Below, piece by piece: positions 7,682 through 15,972 of a stretch of DNA of 54,504 bases. A program made the translations under genes and the position numbers. A model generated the notes under the pieces. That model did no database searches. It was not told the DNA's origin and saw only the letters and a program-made list of their open reading frames with translations. Each line of letters opens with the position of its first letter. Position 1 is the first letter of the stretch. Source of the stretch: Allorhizocola rhizosphaerae (GTDB lineage: Bacteria > Actinomycetota > Actinomycetes > Mycobacteriales > Micromonosporaceae); contig NZ_QJUG01000022.1 in assembly GCF_003426775.1 (NCBI RefSeq), positions 1-54,504 on the forward strand. Direction: 5' to 3'.

Positions 7682-8365
7682 GTGTACGAGCGGGAGGACG
7701 TGGCAGCGGGGTATGCGGGGGACCGGCCGGCGGTGCATGGGCGGATCATCGCGGGACTGGGGCTGCCGCGGGTGCGTGCCGCGCTCGACGTCGGGTGTGG
7801 GGCCGGGCTGTCGGCGGTCGCCATCGCGCACCTGGCCGACCTGGTGGTGTGCGTCGAGATCGAGCCGAACATGCTGCGCTATCGGCTGCCCGGCCCGCGT
7901 TATGTGGTGGGGTCGGGGGAGCGGCTGCCGTTCCGGGATGGCGCATTCGGGCTGATCACCGCAAGCGGGTCGCTGAACTACATGGACAAGGGCGTGGCCC
8001 TGCGCGAGGCGAGACGCGTCCTGGCGCCCGACGGCGTACTCGTCGTGTGCGACTTCGGCACCGGGTGGCCGGACGGGGTCGAGCCGCTGTGGGTGGAGGA
8101 CCCCGACCCTGACTATCCGATGGACCCGCGTGAGCTGCCGTGGGGGGCATCCGGGCTGCGGCTGGTGTCCTTTGTGGAGCGCCAAGTCCGGGTTGGGATG
8201 AGCTTGGATGGGTATGCGCGTTACCTGCGCACCGAGGGCGGGGAGCAGGCCGAGCAGTGGGCCCGGGAGACCCTGCCGACGGTCTTCGATGGATCTTCGT
8301 TAGATGTAATCTTCGATACATATGGTGCCTGTGCCCTGCATGACTCGCAGGTAATAGCATGCTGA
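7682..8365 (+). CDS. Class I SAM-dependent methyltransferase
   Basis: 227 residues from the GTG at 7682, placed six bases after a strong AGGAG; an in-frame TTG at 7655 lacks a ribosome site. Motif I is ALDVGCGAGLSAVAIA (about residues 35-50), followed by an acidic motif II (CVEIEPN), GSGERLPF and DGVLVVCDFGTGWP, the normal order of small UbiE/Methyltransf_11 enzymes. The substrate cannot be read from the sequence. Its stop overlaps the tmsA-like start by seven bases, so it is probably cotranscribed with the branched-fatty-acid genes. Confidence 0.8.
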   Translation: MYEREDVAAGYAGDRPAVHGRIIAGLGLPRVRAALDVGCGAGLSAVAIAHLADLVVCVEIEPNMLRYRLPGPRYVVGSGERLPFRDGAFGLITASGSLNYMDKGVALREARRVLAPDGVLVVCDFGTGWPDGVEPLWVEDPDPDYPMDPRELPWGASGLRLVSFVERQVRVGMSLDGYARYLRTEGGEQAEQWARETLPTVFDGSSLDVIFDTYGACALHDSQVIAC

Positions 8366-9696
8366 GAATGGAGCACTCGGAGGCGGTAGAGCGGCTGCGC
8401 GCGGCATATCGGGCCCTGCCCGCCGGGGCTCCGGTGCGGCTGGCGAAGCGCACTTCCAACCTGTTCCGGTTCGGCGACGACCGCAGCTCCGGGCTTGACG
8501 TGAGCGCGTTCGGGCGCGTCCTGAGCGTCGACCCCGACGCCCGCACGGCCGATGTGCAGGGCATGACCACCTACGAGGATCTGGTCGCGGCGACCCTGCC
8601 GCATGGGTTGATGCCCATGGTCGTGCCCCAGCTCAAGACGATCACCCTGGGCGGCGCGGTGACCGGGCTCGGGATCGAGTCGAGCTCGTTTCGCCATGGG
8701 CTGCCGCACGAGTCGGTGCTGGAGATGGACATCCTGACCGGCGACGGCCGGGTGGTGACGGCGACGCCCGACAACGAGCATGCCGCGCTGTTTGACGCCT
8801 TTCCCAACTCCTACGGCACGCTCGGTTACTCGCTGCGCCTGCGCATCGAGCTCCAACCGGTCAAGCCCTACGTGCGGCTGCGCCACGTGCGCTTCACCGA
8901 CGCCGACGCCTGCTTCGAGGCGGTGGCCAAGGAGTGCGCGAGCGGCGAGCACGACTTCGTCGACGGCGTGGTGTTCCGGCGCGACGAGCTCTATCTGACC
9001 TTGGCGAGCTTCACCGACCAGGCCCCGCACACCAGCGACTACACGGGCCTGGACGTCTACTACAAATCGTTGCGGGGCAAAGAGACCGACTATCTGACGG
9101 TGCACGACTATCTGTGGCGCTGGGACACCGACTGGTTCTGGTGCTCCCGCGCGCTCGGCGTGCAAAACCCGGTCGTCCGCGCGCTGTGGCCCAAGCGCTA
9201 TCGCCGCTCCGATGTGTACCGCAATATCGTCGCCTGGGACCGGCGGCATCGCTTCAGCGACAGGCTCAATAAAATCCGGGGCAGGCTCCCGGAGGAGCCG
9301 GTCGTGCAGGACGTCGAGGTTCCGGTCGCGCGAAGCGCCGCGTTTCTCGACTTCTTCCACCGCGACGTGGGCATTTCCCCGGTGTGGTTGTGCCCGTTGC
9401 GGTTGCGGGGCAATAAAACCTGGCCGCTGTATCCGCTTGAGCCCGACACGCTCTACGTCAACTTCGGTTTCTGGTCGAGTGTCGCGCTCCAGCCGGGCAT
9501 GGCCGAGGGCCACCATAACCGGCTCATCGAGGAGAGGGTTAACGCGTTGGGCGGCCACAAGTCGCTCTACTCCACCGTCCACTACGGACGTGAGGAGTTT
9601 TGGCGGCTCTACCACGGCGAGGCCTACGCCCCAGTCAAGAGCGCATACGATCCGGCGGGGCGGCTGCCGGACCTCTACGACAAGTGCACGAGGTGA
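8359..9696 (+). CDS. tmsA: FAD-binding oxidoreductase, TmsA/BfaA-type (10-methylene fatty acyl reductase)
   Basis: 445 residues. The N-terminal FAD-binding type 4 (PCMH) fold is clear: TTYEDLVAATLPHGLMPMVVPQLKTITLGGAVTGLGIESSSF, then VTATPDNEHAALFDAFPNSYGTLGY. The C-terminus matches the DWARF1/UfaA2-like family. Such proteins reduce the 10-methylene fatty acyl group made by the neighbouring SAM methyltransferase to a 10-methyl (tuberculostearic) chain. The pair is found in mycobacteria and many actinomycetes as tmsAB or bfaAB. An alternative ATG lies at 8368. The gene overlaps the upstream methyltransferase and precedes tmsB by 5 bp. Confidence 0.85.
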   Translation: MLRMEHSEAVERLRAAYRALPAGAPVRLAKRTSNLFRFGDDRSSGLDVSAFGRVLSVDPDARTADVQGMTTYEDLVAATLPHGLMPMVVPQLKTITLGGAVTGLGIESSSFRHGLPHESVLEMDILTGDGRVVTATPDNEHAALFDAFPNSYGTLGYSLRLRIELQPVKPYVRLRHVRFTDADACFEAVAKECASGEHDFVDGVVFRRDELYLTLASFTDQAPHTSDYTGLDVYYKSLRGKETDYLTVHDYLWRWDTDWFWCSRALGVQNPVVRALWPKRYRRSDVYRNIVAWDRRHRFSDRLNKIRGRLPEEPVVQDVEVPVARSAAFLDFFHRDVGISPVWLCPLRLRGNKTWPLYPLEPDTLYVNFGFWSSVALQPGMAEGHHNRLIEERVNALGGHKSLYSTVHYGREEFWRLYHGEAYAPVKSAYDPAGRLPDLYDKCTR

Positions 9697-9701
9697 GGTT
9701 T

Positions 9702-10958
9702 ATGGGTTTGGCGGACGTTCTTGTGGAGGGGACAGGGCTGTCGGATCTGATCGAGGTCCGGGCCTTCGACGGCAGCCGGGCCGGGCCCAGGGACGCCGAT
9801 GTGGCGCTGGAGATCGTCTCGCCGCGTGCGCTGTCCTATGTGGCGCAGGCGGGTGGCGACCTCGGCCTGGCGCGCGCCTACATCATGGGCGATCTGGAGA
9901 TCCACGGTGATCTGCACACCGCGCTGATGGCGACCAGCACGCTCGATCTGGGCACGACCCTCGGCGCGAAGTTCAAGCTGTTCCGCGACCTCGGCGGGCT
10001 GAAGCTGCTCAAGCCCGTCCCGGTCCCGCCGGAGGAGGTGCGCAGCCTTCCCGGCCGGCGTCACTCCAAGCGCCGCGACCAGGCCGCGATCGCCCACCAC
10101 TACGACGTTTCCAACAAGTTCTACTCGTGGATCCTGGGCCCGTCCATGGCTTACACCTGCGCGGTCTATCCGTCCGACGACGCGAGCCTGGAGACGGCCC
10201 AGTGGACCAAGCATGACCTGGTCGCCCGCAAGCTGGGCCTCAAGCCGGGCATGCGCCTGCTCGACGTGGGCTGCGGCTGGGGTGGCATGGTGATGCACGC
10301 CGCCCAGCACTACGGGGTCAAGGCGCTGGGCGTGACGCTGTCGCTGCGCCAGGCGGAGTGGGCACAGAAGGCGATCGCCGAGCGCGGGCTTTCCGAGCTG
10401 GCCGAGGTGCGCCACCTCGACTACCGCGACGTGACCGAGACCGATTTCGATGCCATCAGTTCGATCGGGCTGACCGAGCACATCGGCAAGGCGCAGCTGC
10501 CCGGATACTTCAAATTCCTCTACGACAAACTCAAGCCCAACGCGCGGCTGCTCAACCACTGCATCACCCGGCCCAACAACCTCGAACCGGCGTTGCGCGA
10601 AAACTACTTCATCAACCGCTACATCTTCCCCGACGGTGAGCTCGAAGGGCCGGGTTACCTGCTCTCGCTCATGACCGACACCGGTTTCGAGGTGCGGCAC
10701 GAGGAAAACCTGCGCGAGCACTACGCCAAGACGCTCACCGCCTGGTCGGCCAACCTTGACCGGCACTGGGATGAGTCGGTGGCCGAGGTGGGCCTGCGCC
10801 GCGCCCGCATTTGGAAGCTGTACCTGGCCGGTTCGCGCTGGGGCTTCGACCGCAATAACATTCAGCTGCACCAGATTCTGGGCGTGAAACTGGATTCCGA
10901 GCAGCGCTCGGGCATGCCGCTGCGCCCCGACTGGGAACCGGCTCACCCACCCAAGTAA
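9702..10958 (+). CDS. tmsB: Cyclopropane-fatty-acyl-phospholipid synthase family methyltransferase (TmsB/UfaA1)
   Basis: 418 residues from the ATG at 9702, preceded by AGGTGAGG. The N-terminal lipid-binding region ends near residue 120; the AdoMet domain shows AIAHHYDVSNKFYSW, LDVGCGWGGM (motif I), GVTLSLRQAEWA and ISSIGLTEHIGKAQLPGYF, all CFA-synthase hallmarks. With the FAD enzyme encoded 5 bp upstream it should methylenate and then saturate C10 of oleoyl phospholipids. Ten bases separate it from purC, so readthrough is possible, though the functions are unrelated. Confidence 0.9.
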   Translation: MGLADVLVEGTGLSDLIEVRAFDGSRAGPRDADVALEIVSPRALSYVAQAGGDLGLARAYIMGDLEIHGDLHTALMATSTLDLGTTLGAKFKLFRDLGGLKLLKPVPVPPEEVRSLPGRRHSKRRDQAAIAHHYDVSNKFYSWILGPSMAYTCAVYPSDDASLETAQWTKHDLVARKLGLKPGMRLLDVGCGWGGMVMHAAQHYGVKALGVTLSLRQAEWAQKAIAERGLSELAEVRHLDYRDVTETDFDAISSIGLTEHIGKAQLPGYFKFLYDKLKPNARLLNHCITRPNNLEPALRENYFINRYIFPDGELEGPGYLLSLMTDTGFEVRHEENLREHYAKTLTAWSANLDRHWDESVAEVGLRRARIWKLYLAGSRWGFDRNNIQLHQILGVKLDSEQRSGMPLRPDWEPAHPPK

Positions 10959-10967
10959 GGAAAAGCG

Positions 10968-11801
10968 TTGGAACTACTGCACTCCGGCAAGGTCAGGGAT
11001 ATCTACGGCGACGGCGACGACGTAATTCTCGTCGCGTCCGACCGGGTGTCGGTCTACGATGTCGTACTGCCGACCCCGATTCCCGACAAGGGCCGCATCC
11101 TGACCCAGTTGTCGCTGTGGTGGTTCCACCAGCTGGCCGATGTCGTGCCCAACCACACGATCCCCGGCGGGCACGTGCCCGCCGAGTGGACGGGCCGGGC
11201 CATGCGGTGCCGGCGCCTGCGCATGGTCGCGGTGGAGTGCATCGCCCGCGGTTACCTGGCGGGGCTGGGCCTGAAGGAATACCGGGCCACGGGCGCCATC
11301 TCGGGGGTGGAGCTGCCGCCCGGCCTGCTGGAGGGCTCGCGCCTGCCCGAGCCGGTGTTCACGCCGACGACCAAGGAGGCCGTCGGGGTGCACGATGAGT
11401 TCATCACTTTCGACGAGGTGGCGACGCAGGAGGGCAAGGAGATCGCCGAGGAGCTCCGCCACCTCACGCTTGAGGTCTACCGGCGCGGCGCGGCCATCGC
11501 GGCCGAGCGGGGCATCATCATCGCCGACACCAAGCTTGAGTTCGGGTGGGACGACGAGGGCATGCTGGTGCTCGGCGACGAGGTGCTCACGCCCGACTCG
11601 TCGCGCTTCTGGCCGGCCGATCAGTGGGAGCCGGGGCGGGCCCAGCACGCGTTCGACAAGCAGTTCGTGCGCGACTGGGCGGAGAGCACGGGCTGGGACA
11701 AGACCCCGCCCGCGCCCGAGGTGCCCGACCACATCGTCGAGGCGACCCGGGCGCGCTATGTCGAGGTTTACGAGCGCATCACCGGCGAAAAGTGGCGTTA
11801 G
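10968..11801 (+). CDS. purC: SAICAR synthetase
   Basis: 277 residues from a TTG with AAGGAAAA upstream. It ligates L-aspartate to CAIR with ATP in purine synthesis. The PurC signatures are complete: LLHSGKVRDIY at the start, the SDRVSVYDVVLPTPIPDKGRIL loop, CIARGYLAGLGLKEY, and FITFDEVATQEGKEIAEELR, IADTKLEFGWD and EVLTPDSSRFWPADQW. The length is typical. The usual purine neighbours (purD, purB) are not beside it. The map gene begins three bases downstream of its stop. Confidence 0.97.
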   Translation: MELLHSGKVRDIYGDGDDVILVASDRVSVYDVVLPTPIPDKGRILTQLSLWWFHQLADVVPNHTIPGGHVPAEWTGRAMRCRRLRMVAVECIARGYLAGLGLKEYRATGAISGVELPPGLLEGSRLPEPVFTPTTKEAVGVHDEFITFDEVATQEGKEIAEELRHLTLEVYRRGAAIAAERGIIIADTKLEFGWDDEGMLVLGDEVLTPDSSRFWPADQWEPGRAQHAFDKQFVRDWAESTGWDKTPPAPEVPDHIVEATRARYVEVYERITGEKWR

Positions 11802-11803
11802 AC

Positions 11804-12568
11804 ATGGTGATTCTGCGATCCCAGGCCGAAATCGACCAGATCCGTGAGTCGGGGCGGGTGGTGGCGAGCGTGCTGTCGGCCGTTTCCGAGGCGGCCGCGC
11901 CGGGCGTGCTCCTGTCCGAGCTCGACGCGCTGGCCGCCGAGATGATCGCGGCGGCCGGGGCAAAGCCGTCGTTCCTGGGCTACCACCCGTCGTGGGCGCC
12001 GATCCCTTATCCGGCCGTGCTGTGCCTGTCGGTCAACGACGCGGTGGTGCACGGGATCCCCGACCACTACCGCCTGGCCGAGGGCGACCTGCTGTCGATC
12101 GACTGCGGCGCATACATCGAGGGATATCACGGCGACGCGGCCGTGACCGTCGCGATCGGACAGGTCGACGAGGCGGCGCAACGGCTTTCGGCCACGACCG
12201 CGCGGGCCCTGGCGGCGGGCATCGCGGCGGCCGTGCCGGGTGCGCGCATCGGCGACATCTCGCACGCCATCGAGGCCGTGGCCCGGGGCGCGGGTTACGG
12301 CCTGCCCGCAGGGCTGGGCGGGCACGGCGTCGGCACGGCCATGCACGCCGAACCGTCGGTGCCCAACACCGGCCGGGCGGGCCGCGGCATGGTGTTGCGC
12401 GAAGGGCTGGTCATCGCGATCGAGCCGATGCTCATCGAGAGCGGGGCCGACGGCTGCCACACCGCGCACGACGGTTGGACCATCCGCACCGACGACGGCA
12501 GCCGGGCCGCGCACTTCGAGCACACGATCGCGGTCACCGCCGCGGGCCCGCAAATTCTCACCGTCTGA
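11804..12568 (+). CDS. map: Type I methionine aminopeptidase
   Basis: 254 residues from the ATG two bases after the purC stop. It removes initiator methionine from nascent proteins. The metal ligands are all visible in order: two aspartates in DCGAYIEGYHGDAAVTV, a histidine in GLGGHGVGTAMH, a glutamate in AIEPMLIE, and a glutamate in HFEHTIAVT. There is no N-terminal zinc-finger extension, so it is the short form. The stop codon TGA shares its A with the ATG of the following pseudogene. Confidence 0.96.
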   Translation: MVILRSQAEIDQIRESGRVVASVLSAVSEAAAPGVLLSELDALAAEMIAAAGAKPSFLGYHPSWAPIPYPAVLCLSVNDAVVHGIPDHYRLAEGDLLSIDCGAYIEGYHGDAAVTVAIGQVDEAAQRLSATTARALAAGIAAAVPGARIGDISHAIEAVARGAGYGLPAGLGGHGVGTAMHAEPSVPNTGRAGRGMVLREGLVIAIEPMLIESGADGCHTAHDGWTIRTDDGSRAAHFEHTIAVTAAGPQILTV

Positions 12569-13270
12569 TGCTCACCGACGTCGAAGTCGCGGTAAAAGCC
12601 GCCCAAGCGGGCGCCTCGGTGGTGCGCGCGGCATACGGGAAACCCTTGGCGCGCTTCGACAAGGGCGCGGGTGACTTCGCCACGGCCGCCGACATCGAGG
12701 CCGAGCGCGCGATCCTCGACGTGCTGCGGTGCGAGCGGCCGGGCGACGCGGTGATCGGCGAGGAGACTGGCCGCACGGGCGAGTCCGACCGCGTGTGGCT
12801 GGTCGACCCGCTGTGCGGGACGCGGAACTTCGCCGCGCAGACCCGCTGGTCGCAGTCAATGTGGCCCTGCGGGACGGGCCTGCCGCGTGTGCCGATCCGT
12901 TCACGGGTGAGGTGTTCCGCACAGACGGCGCGCTGACCCCTTCTGCGGTGTCCGGGTTGGTCGAGCTCGACCTTGACACCGGATCGGCGACCGCCGCCCT
13001 GCTCGCCGACGCCTCGTTCCGCGAGCTGTTCAGTCCGCGGGTGGTGTCCACCTCACTCGCGTTGACGTGGGTCGCGGCCGGACGCCGCGCGGCCTATGTC
13101 GTCGACCGCAATGTGCGCGACAGCGTGCACTTCGCCGCGGGCATCGCGCTGTGCCAGGCCGCGGGCTGCGTGGTGACCGGGCTGCCGGGCCAGCCCCTGC
13201 ACTCCGGCGTCGGCGGCCTCTCCAGGCCATGGCCAGCACGCGCATGTTCGGGCTATTGCCCGCATGTGGG
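12568..13270 (+). pseudogene. Inositol monophosphatase-family gene broken by frameshift
   Basis: The first frame gives a normal N-terminus (KPLARFDKGAGDFATAADIEAERAIL, GDAVIGEETG, WLVDPLCGTRNFAAQT), then loses homology. The next frame continues with PLVAVNVALRDG and VDRNVRDSVHFAAGIALCQAAGCVVTGLPGQPLHSGVGGL. One missing C in the CCC run at 12842-12844 would join them. A second break is likely near 13215-13225, where the C-terminal helix (HAHVRAIARM) shifts frame again. The motif DPLCGT replaces the usual DPxDGT catalytic aspartate; I believe this is a family variant. It overlaps map by one base. Sequencing error cannot be excluded for either break. Confidence 0.7.
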
Positions 13271-13305
13271 GCCCATGGCCACACGAGCCGTGGCGCCGCT
13301 GGACA

Positions 13306-13456
13306 TCAGGCCTGCGTGGAGGCCGTCACCTCCTGAGCCTCGGACAGCAGGGTGTGCAGGTCGTCGGTCGGCAGTCGCAGCTCCTCGCAGATAGCCGGCG
13401 CCTGCGCCGGCGAGCGGTCGCCTCGTCGCCGGCGCTCGCCGAGCAGGCGCTCCTGC
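13306..13456 (-). pseudogene. Possible remnant of a small HTH gene
   Basis: Directly downstream of the GNAT gene on the minus strand, a frame encodes a coherent helical peptide: it begins around IEQERLLGERR, continues with GDRSPAQAPAICEELRLP and ends in TDDLHTLLSEAQEVT before a TGA at 13306-13308. No in-frame ATG or GTG precedes it; an ATG overlapping the GNAT stop (TGATG) runs into a stop after three codons, and a one-base shift would join the two. It looks like a decayed winged-helix-type gene. Low confidence. Confidence 0.3.
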
Positions 13457-13468
13457 TCTATGCGGCCA

Positions 13469-13972
13469 TCACCTGAGACTCACGCCCGTGGACATCATCA
13501 GCGCCAGGGTCGACTCCGACCCGGGAATGACCACATCACCCAGATCGCGCCAGCCCCACCGGGCGTAGAGCGAACGTAAATCAAGCGCCTGATGGGTGAG
13601 CAACATGCGCGGCGAGGGCGCCTGGGCGAGCAGGGCGTCGTGCAGCTTGCGCCCGATCCCGCGGCCCTGATGCAGCGGCGACACGGCCAGCTCGACGAGC
13701 TCGAACGCCTCGCCGAAGGATCGGCTCGGATCCAGGCTCGCGCAGAACGAGTCCACATATCCATAGGCGAAGCCGGCGAGCCCATCATCGAGGCGCGCCA
13801 CGGTGAGCCGGAAACCGGGCCGGTCCAGTGATTCGTAGAAGCGGTCGACCACCTTGACCGCGCGGGCCGGCGGCTCGCGCCACGGCTCACCCGCGAAAGC
13901 CTGCGCACACAACGCGATCAGCTCCTCGCGCAGCCCGTCGATCTCCGGGCAGGAGAGATCTTCGAGGATCAT
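13469..13972 (-). CDS. GNAT-family N-acetyltransferase
   Basis: 167 residues. The acetyl-CoA binding motif A is clear (ELAVSPLHQGRGIGRKLHDALLAQA), preceded by VARLDDGLAGFAYGYVDSF and followed by LTHQALDLRSLYARWGWRDLGDV, where the RSLYxRWGWRDLG pattern is typical of GNAT motif B. The acceptor substrate is unknown. It is transcribed away from the pseudogene on its left; the methyltransferase 20 bp to its right is on the same strand and could share a transcript. Confidence 0.85.
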   Translation of the reverse strand: MILEDLSCPEIDGLREELIALCAQAFAGEPWREPPARAVKVVDRFYESLDRPGFRLTVARLDDGLAGFAYGYVDSFCASLDPSRSFGEAFELVELAVSPLHQGRGIGRKLHDALLAQAPSPRMLLTHQALDLRSLYARWGWRDLGDVVIPGSESTLALMMSTGVSLR

Positions 13973-13991
13973 GTTCGCAGGTTACCTACGC

Positions 13992-14771
13992 CTACGGGCG
14001 GCACACAATCTCACCGTGCGGGACGATCAGCCAACCGTCCGTGGACGCGGCCCAGCTCAGCCACGCTTCCGACAGCCGGGTGAGCTCCTCGCGCGACCGG
14101 CCGGATTGTCGTGCCAAATCCGACTCCACGATCCGCTCCGCCCACATGCCGCCCCAGAAACGCCGTTCTTCGGGCGTCGCGAAGCACCAGACGCTCGCGC
14201 TCGGCGCGATGTCGGTCATCCCCGCGCGCTGCGCCCACGACAGCAGCCTTCGGCCTGCGTCGGGCTCACCGCCGTTGCGCCGCGCCACTTCGAGATACAG
14301 GGCCAGCCACTCATCCAACTCGGCGAGCTCCGGATGCCACGCGAACGCCCGATAATCGCTGTCCCGCGCGGCGACCACGCCTGCAGGGCGGCAGACCCGG
14401 CGCATCTCGCGCAGCGCCTGGACCGGGTCGGCCACGTGCTGCAGCACCTGATGGGCGTGCACCACGTCAAACATCCCGTCGTCAAACGGCAGCCGGTGGA
14501 TGTCGGCCACGGCGAACTCGATGTTGCCTTGCCCCCGCCGCGCGGCCTCGGCCCGTCCCAACTCAAGCAGCGGCTCGCTGGTTTCGGTGGCCGTCACGGG
14601 CCCCGGAGACACGATCGCCGCCAGGTCGGCGGTGATGGTGCCCGGCCCGCATCCTATGTCCAGCAGCGACATCCCGGGCTTCAGGTACGGCAGCAGGTAG
14701 GCCGCCGAGTTGTCCGCCGTGCGCCAGCGATGTGAGCTCAGCACCGACTCGTGATGGCCATGCGTGTACAT
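13992..14771 (-). CDS. UbiE-like SAM-dependent methyltransferase
   Basis: 259 residues from the ATG at 14769-14771 (MYTHGHHESVLSSHRWRTADNSAAYL), a start typical of this group. Motif I is LLDIGCGPGTITADLA, then VTATETSEPLLE, FAVADIHRLPFDDGMFDVVHAHQVLQH and LREMRRVCRPAGVVAARDSDY. This is the Methyltransf_11/25 family; small-molecule or quinone-like substrates are usual but not assignable here. It is 38 bp downstream of the acyltransferase gene on the same strand. Confidence 0.85.
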   Translation of the reverse strand: MYTHGHHESVLSSHRWRTADNSAAYLLPYLKPGMSLLDIGCGPGTITADLAAIVSPGPVTATETSEPLLELGRAEAARRGQGNIEFAVADIHRLPFDDGMFDVVHAHQVLQHVADPVQALREMRRVCRPAGVVAARDSDYRAFAWHPELAELDEWLALYLEVARRNGGEPDAGRRLLSWAQRAGMTDIAPSASVWCFATPEERRFWGGMWAERIVESDLARQSGRSREELTRLSEAWLSWAASTDGWLIVPHGEIVCRP

Positions 14772-14809
14772 GCCAACGACCCTAATCAGGCCCGCCCAGA
14801 ATATGGGAG

Positions 14810-15874
14810 CTATCTCCCGGATAGTGGGAGTAAGGCCGGGCGGCGCCTCGCCGCCAGATCCTCGATCCAGCCCAGCCCGACCACCGCGAGTCCAAGCAGG
14901 ACAGTGCCGAGCGCGATCGCGGCCGCCTTGCCTGTCACGTCGTGCAGCGGATCGAGGCCGAACAATCCCACGATCGTCCCCGCGCCCAGCAGCACGGGCA
15001 GGTGCCAGATGTAGATGGTGACCGCCCGCGCGTTGAGCGCGGCAATGACCCGGCGCAGCCGCGGGAACCGCTCCATCCACTCCATCCGCGGGCGCAGGCG
15101 CATCAGCACGAGCACGAACCCGATGCTCCACAGCTGTTCGGCGATCGGGTCGACCAGCGGCGACTGGTCGGGCGTCACCACCATCAGGCCCCACGCCAAG
15201 CCCGCGACCGCGAACAAGCCCGCGATGATCCCGCACACCCGCCACGGCACCCGATCCAGGAGGCCGGTGTAACGGGCGAAGCCGAGCACCCACGCCGTAC
15301 CGTAAAAAGCCGTTGAAGAGATGACGTCGCTCGCCTCACTCATCGGCGGCAGGTTCACCAGCGGGGAGTAGAGCAGGGCCGACACCGCCAGCGGGGTGGT
15401 CAGCGTCGCGATCGGCCAGCGCTTGAACGCCCACCACAGGACCGGCGTGAGCAGGATGAACCACAGATAGGCGCGCAGGTACCACAGCGCCATGGCGAAC
15501 GCGCCGCCGGTCTCGTTGGTGATCGGGTTGGCCAGCGGCACGACCCAGTACAGCAGCTCCGACCACTTGATGCCGGACCAGCCTTGGATCAGCATCACCG
15601 GCACGGCCACCGCGGCCAGGCCCCACAGCGGCGGGAGCAGCCGCCTGACCCGCGACCACACGGTGTGCGCGGCGCCGGCCCGGTCCAAAGAAGACGCGGC
15701 GAGAAACCCGGCCAGCGCGAACATGATCGGCATGGACGGGAACAGCATGGTCATCCAGCCGATCCACAGCGTGTGGTGCAGGTAGACCCGCGCGATCGCC
15801 ACCGCGCGCAGGGTGTCGACGTAGGAGCTTCGTGTTTGCGTACGCGTCGTATGCGTATGAGTCGCCGTAAGCAT
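14810..15874 (-). CDS. Acyltransferase-3 family membrane protein
   Basis: 354 residues from the ATG at 15872-15874, just after a possible TTG. It has about ten hydrophobic segments and the acyltransferase-3 hallmarks: SSYVDTLRAVAIARVYLHHTLW at the N-terminus with the R/H pair of TM1, FALAGFLAASSLDRA, RRLLPPLWGL and YIWHLPVLLG near the C-terminus. Family members O-acylate sugars, wall polymers or natural products. Its N-terminal Thr/His-rich stretch (THTHTTRTQT) is unusual. The target is unknown. Confidence 0.85.
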   Translation of the reverse strand: MLTATHTHTTRTQTRSSYVDTLRAVAIARVYLHHTLWIGWMTMLFPSMPIMFALAGFLAASSLDRAGAAHTVWSRVRRLLPPLWGLAAVAVPVMLIQGWSGIKWSELLYWVVPLANPITNETGGAFAMALWYLRAYLWFILLTPVLWWAFKRWPIATLTTPLAVSALLYSPLVNLPPMSEASDVISSTAFYGTAWVLGFARYTGLLDRVPWRVCGIIAGLFAVAGLAWGLMVVTPDQSPLVDPIAEQLWSIGFVLVLMRLRPRMEWMERFPRLRRVIAALNARAVTIYIWHLPVLLGAGTIVGLFGLDPLHDVTGKAAAIALGTVLLGLAVVGLGWIEDLAARRRPALLPLSGR

Positions 15875-15972
15875 CAACCAAACCCTACAAACAACCGCAA
15901 TAGTCCTCGAAGCCGGGCATCAACCTTTTACACGATTCTTACCGGACAAAGTGGATGGTGCATGATGCTGGA

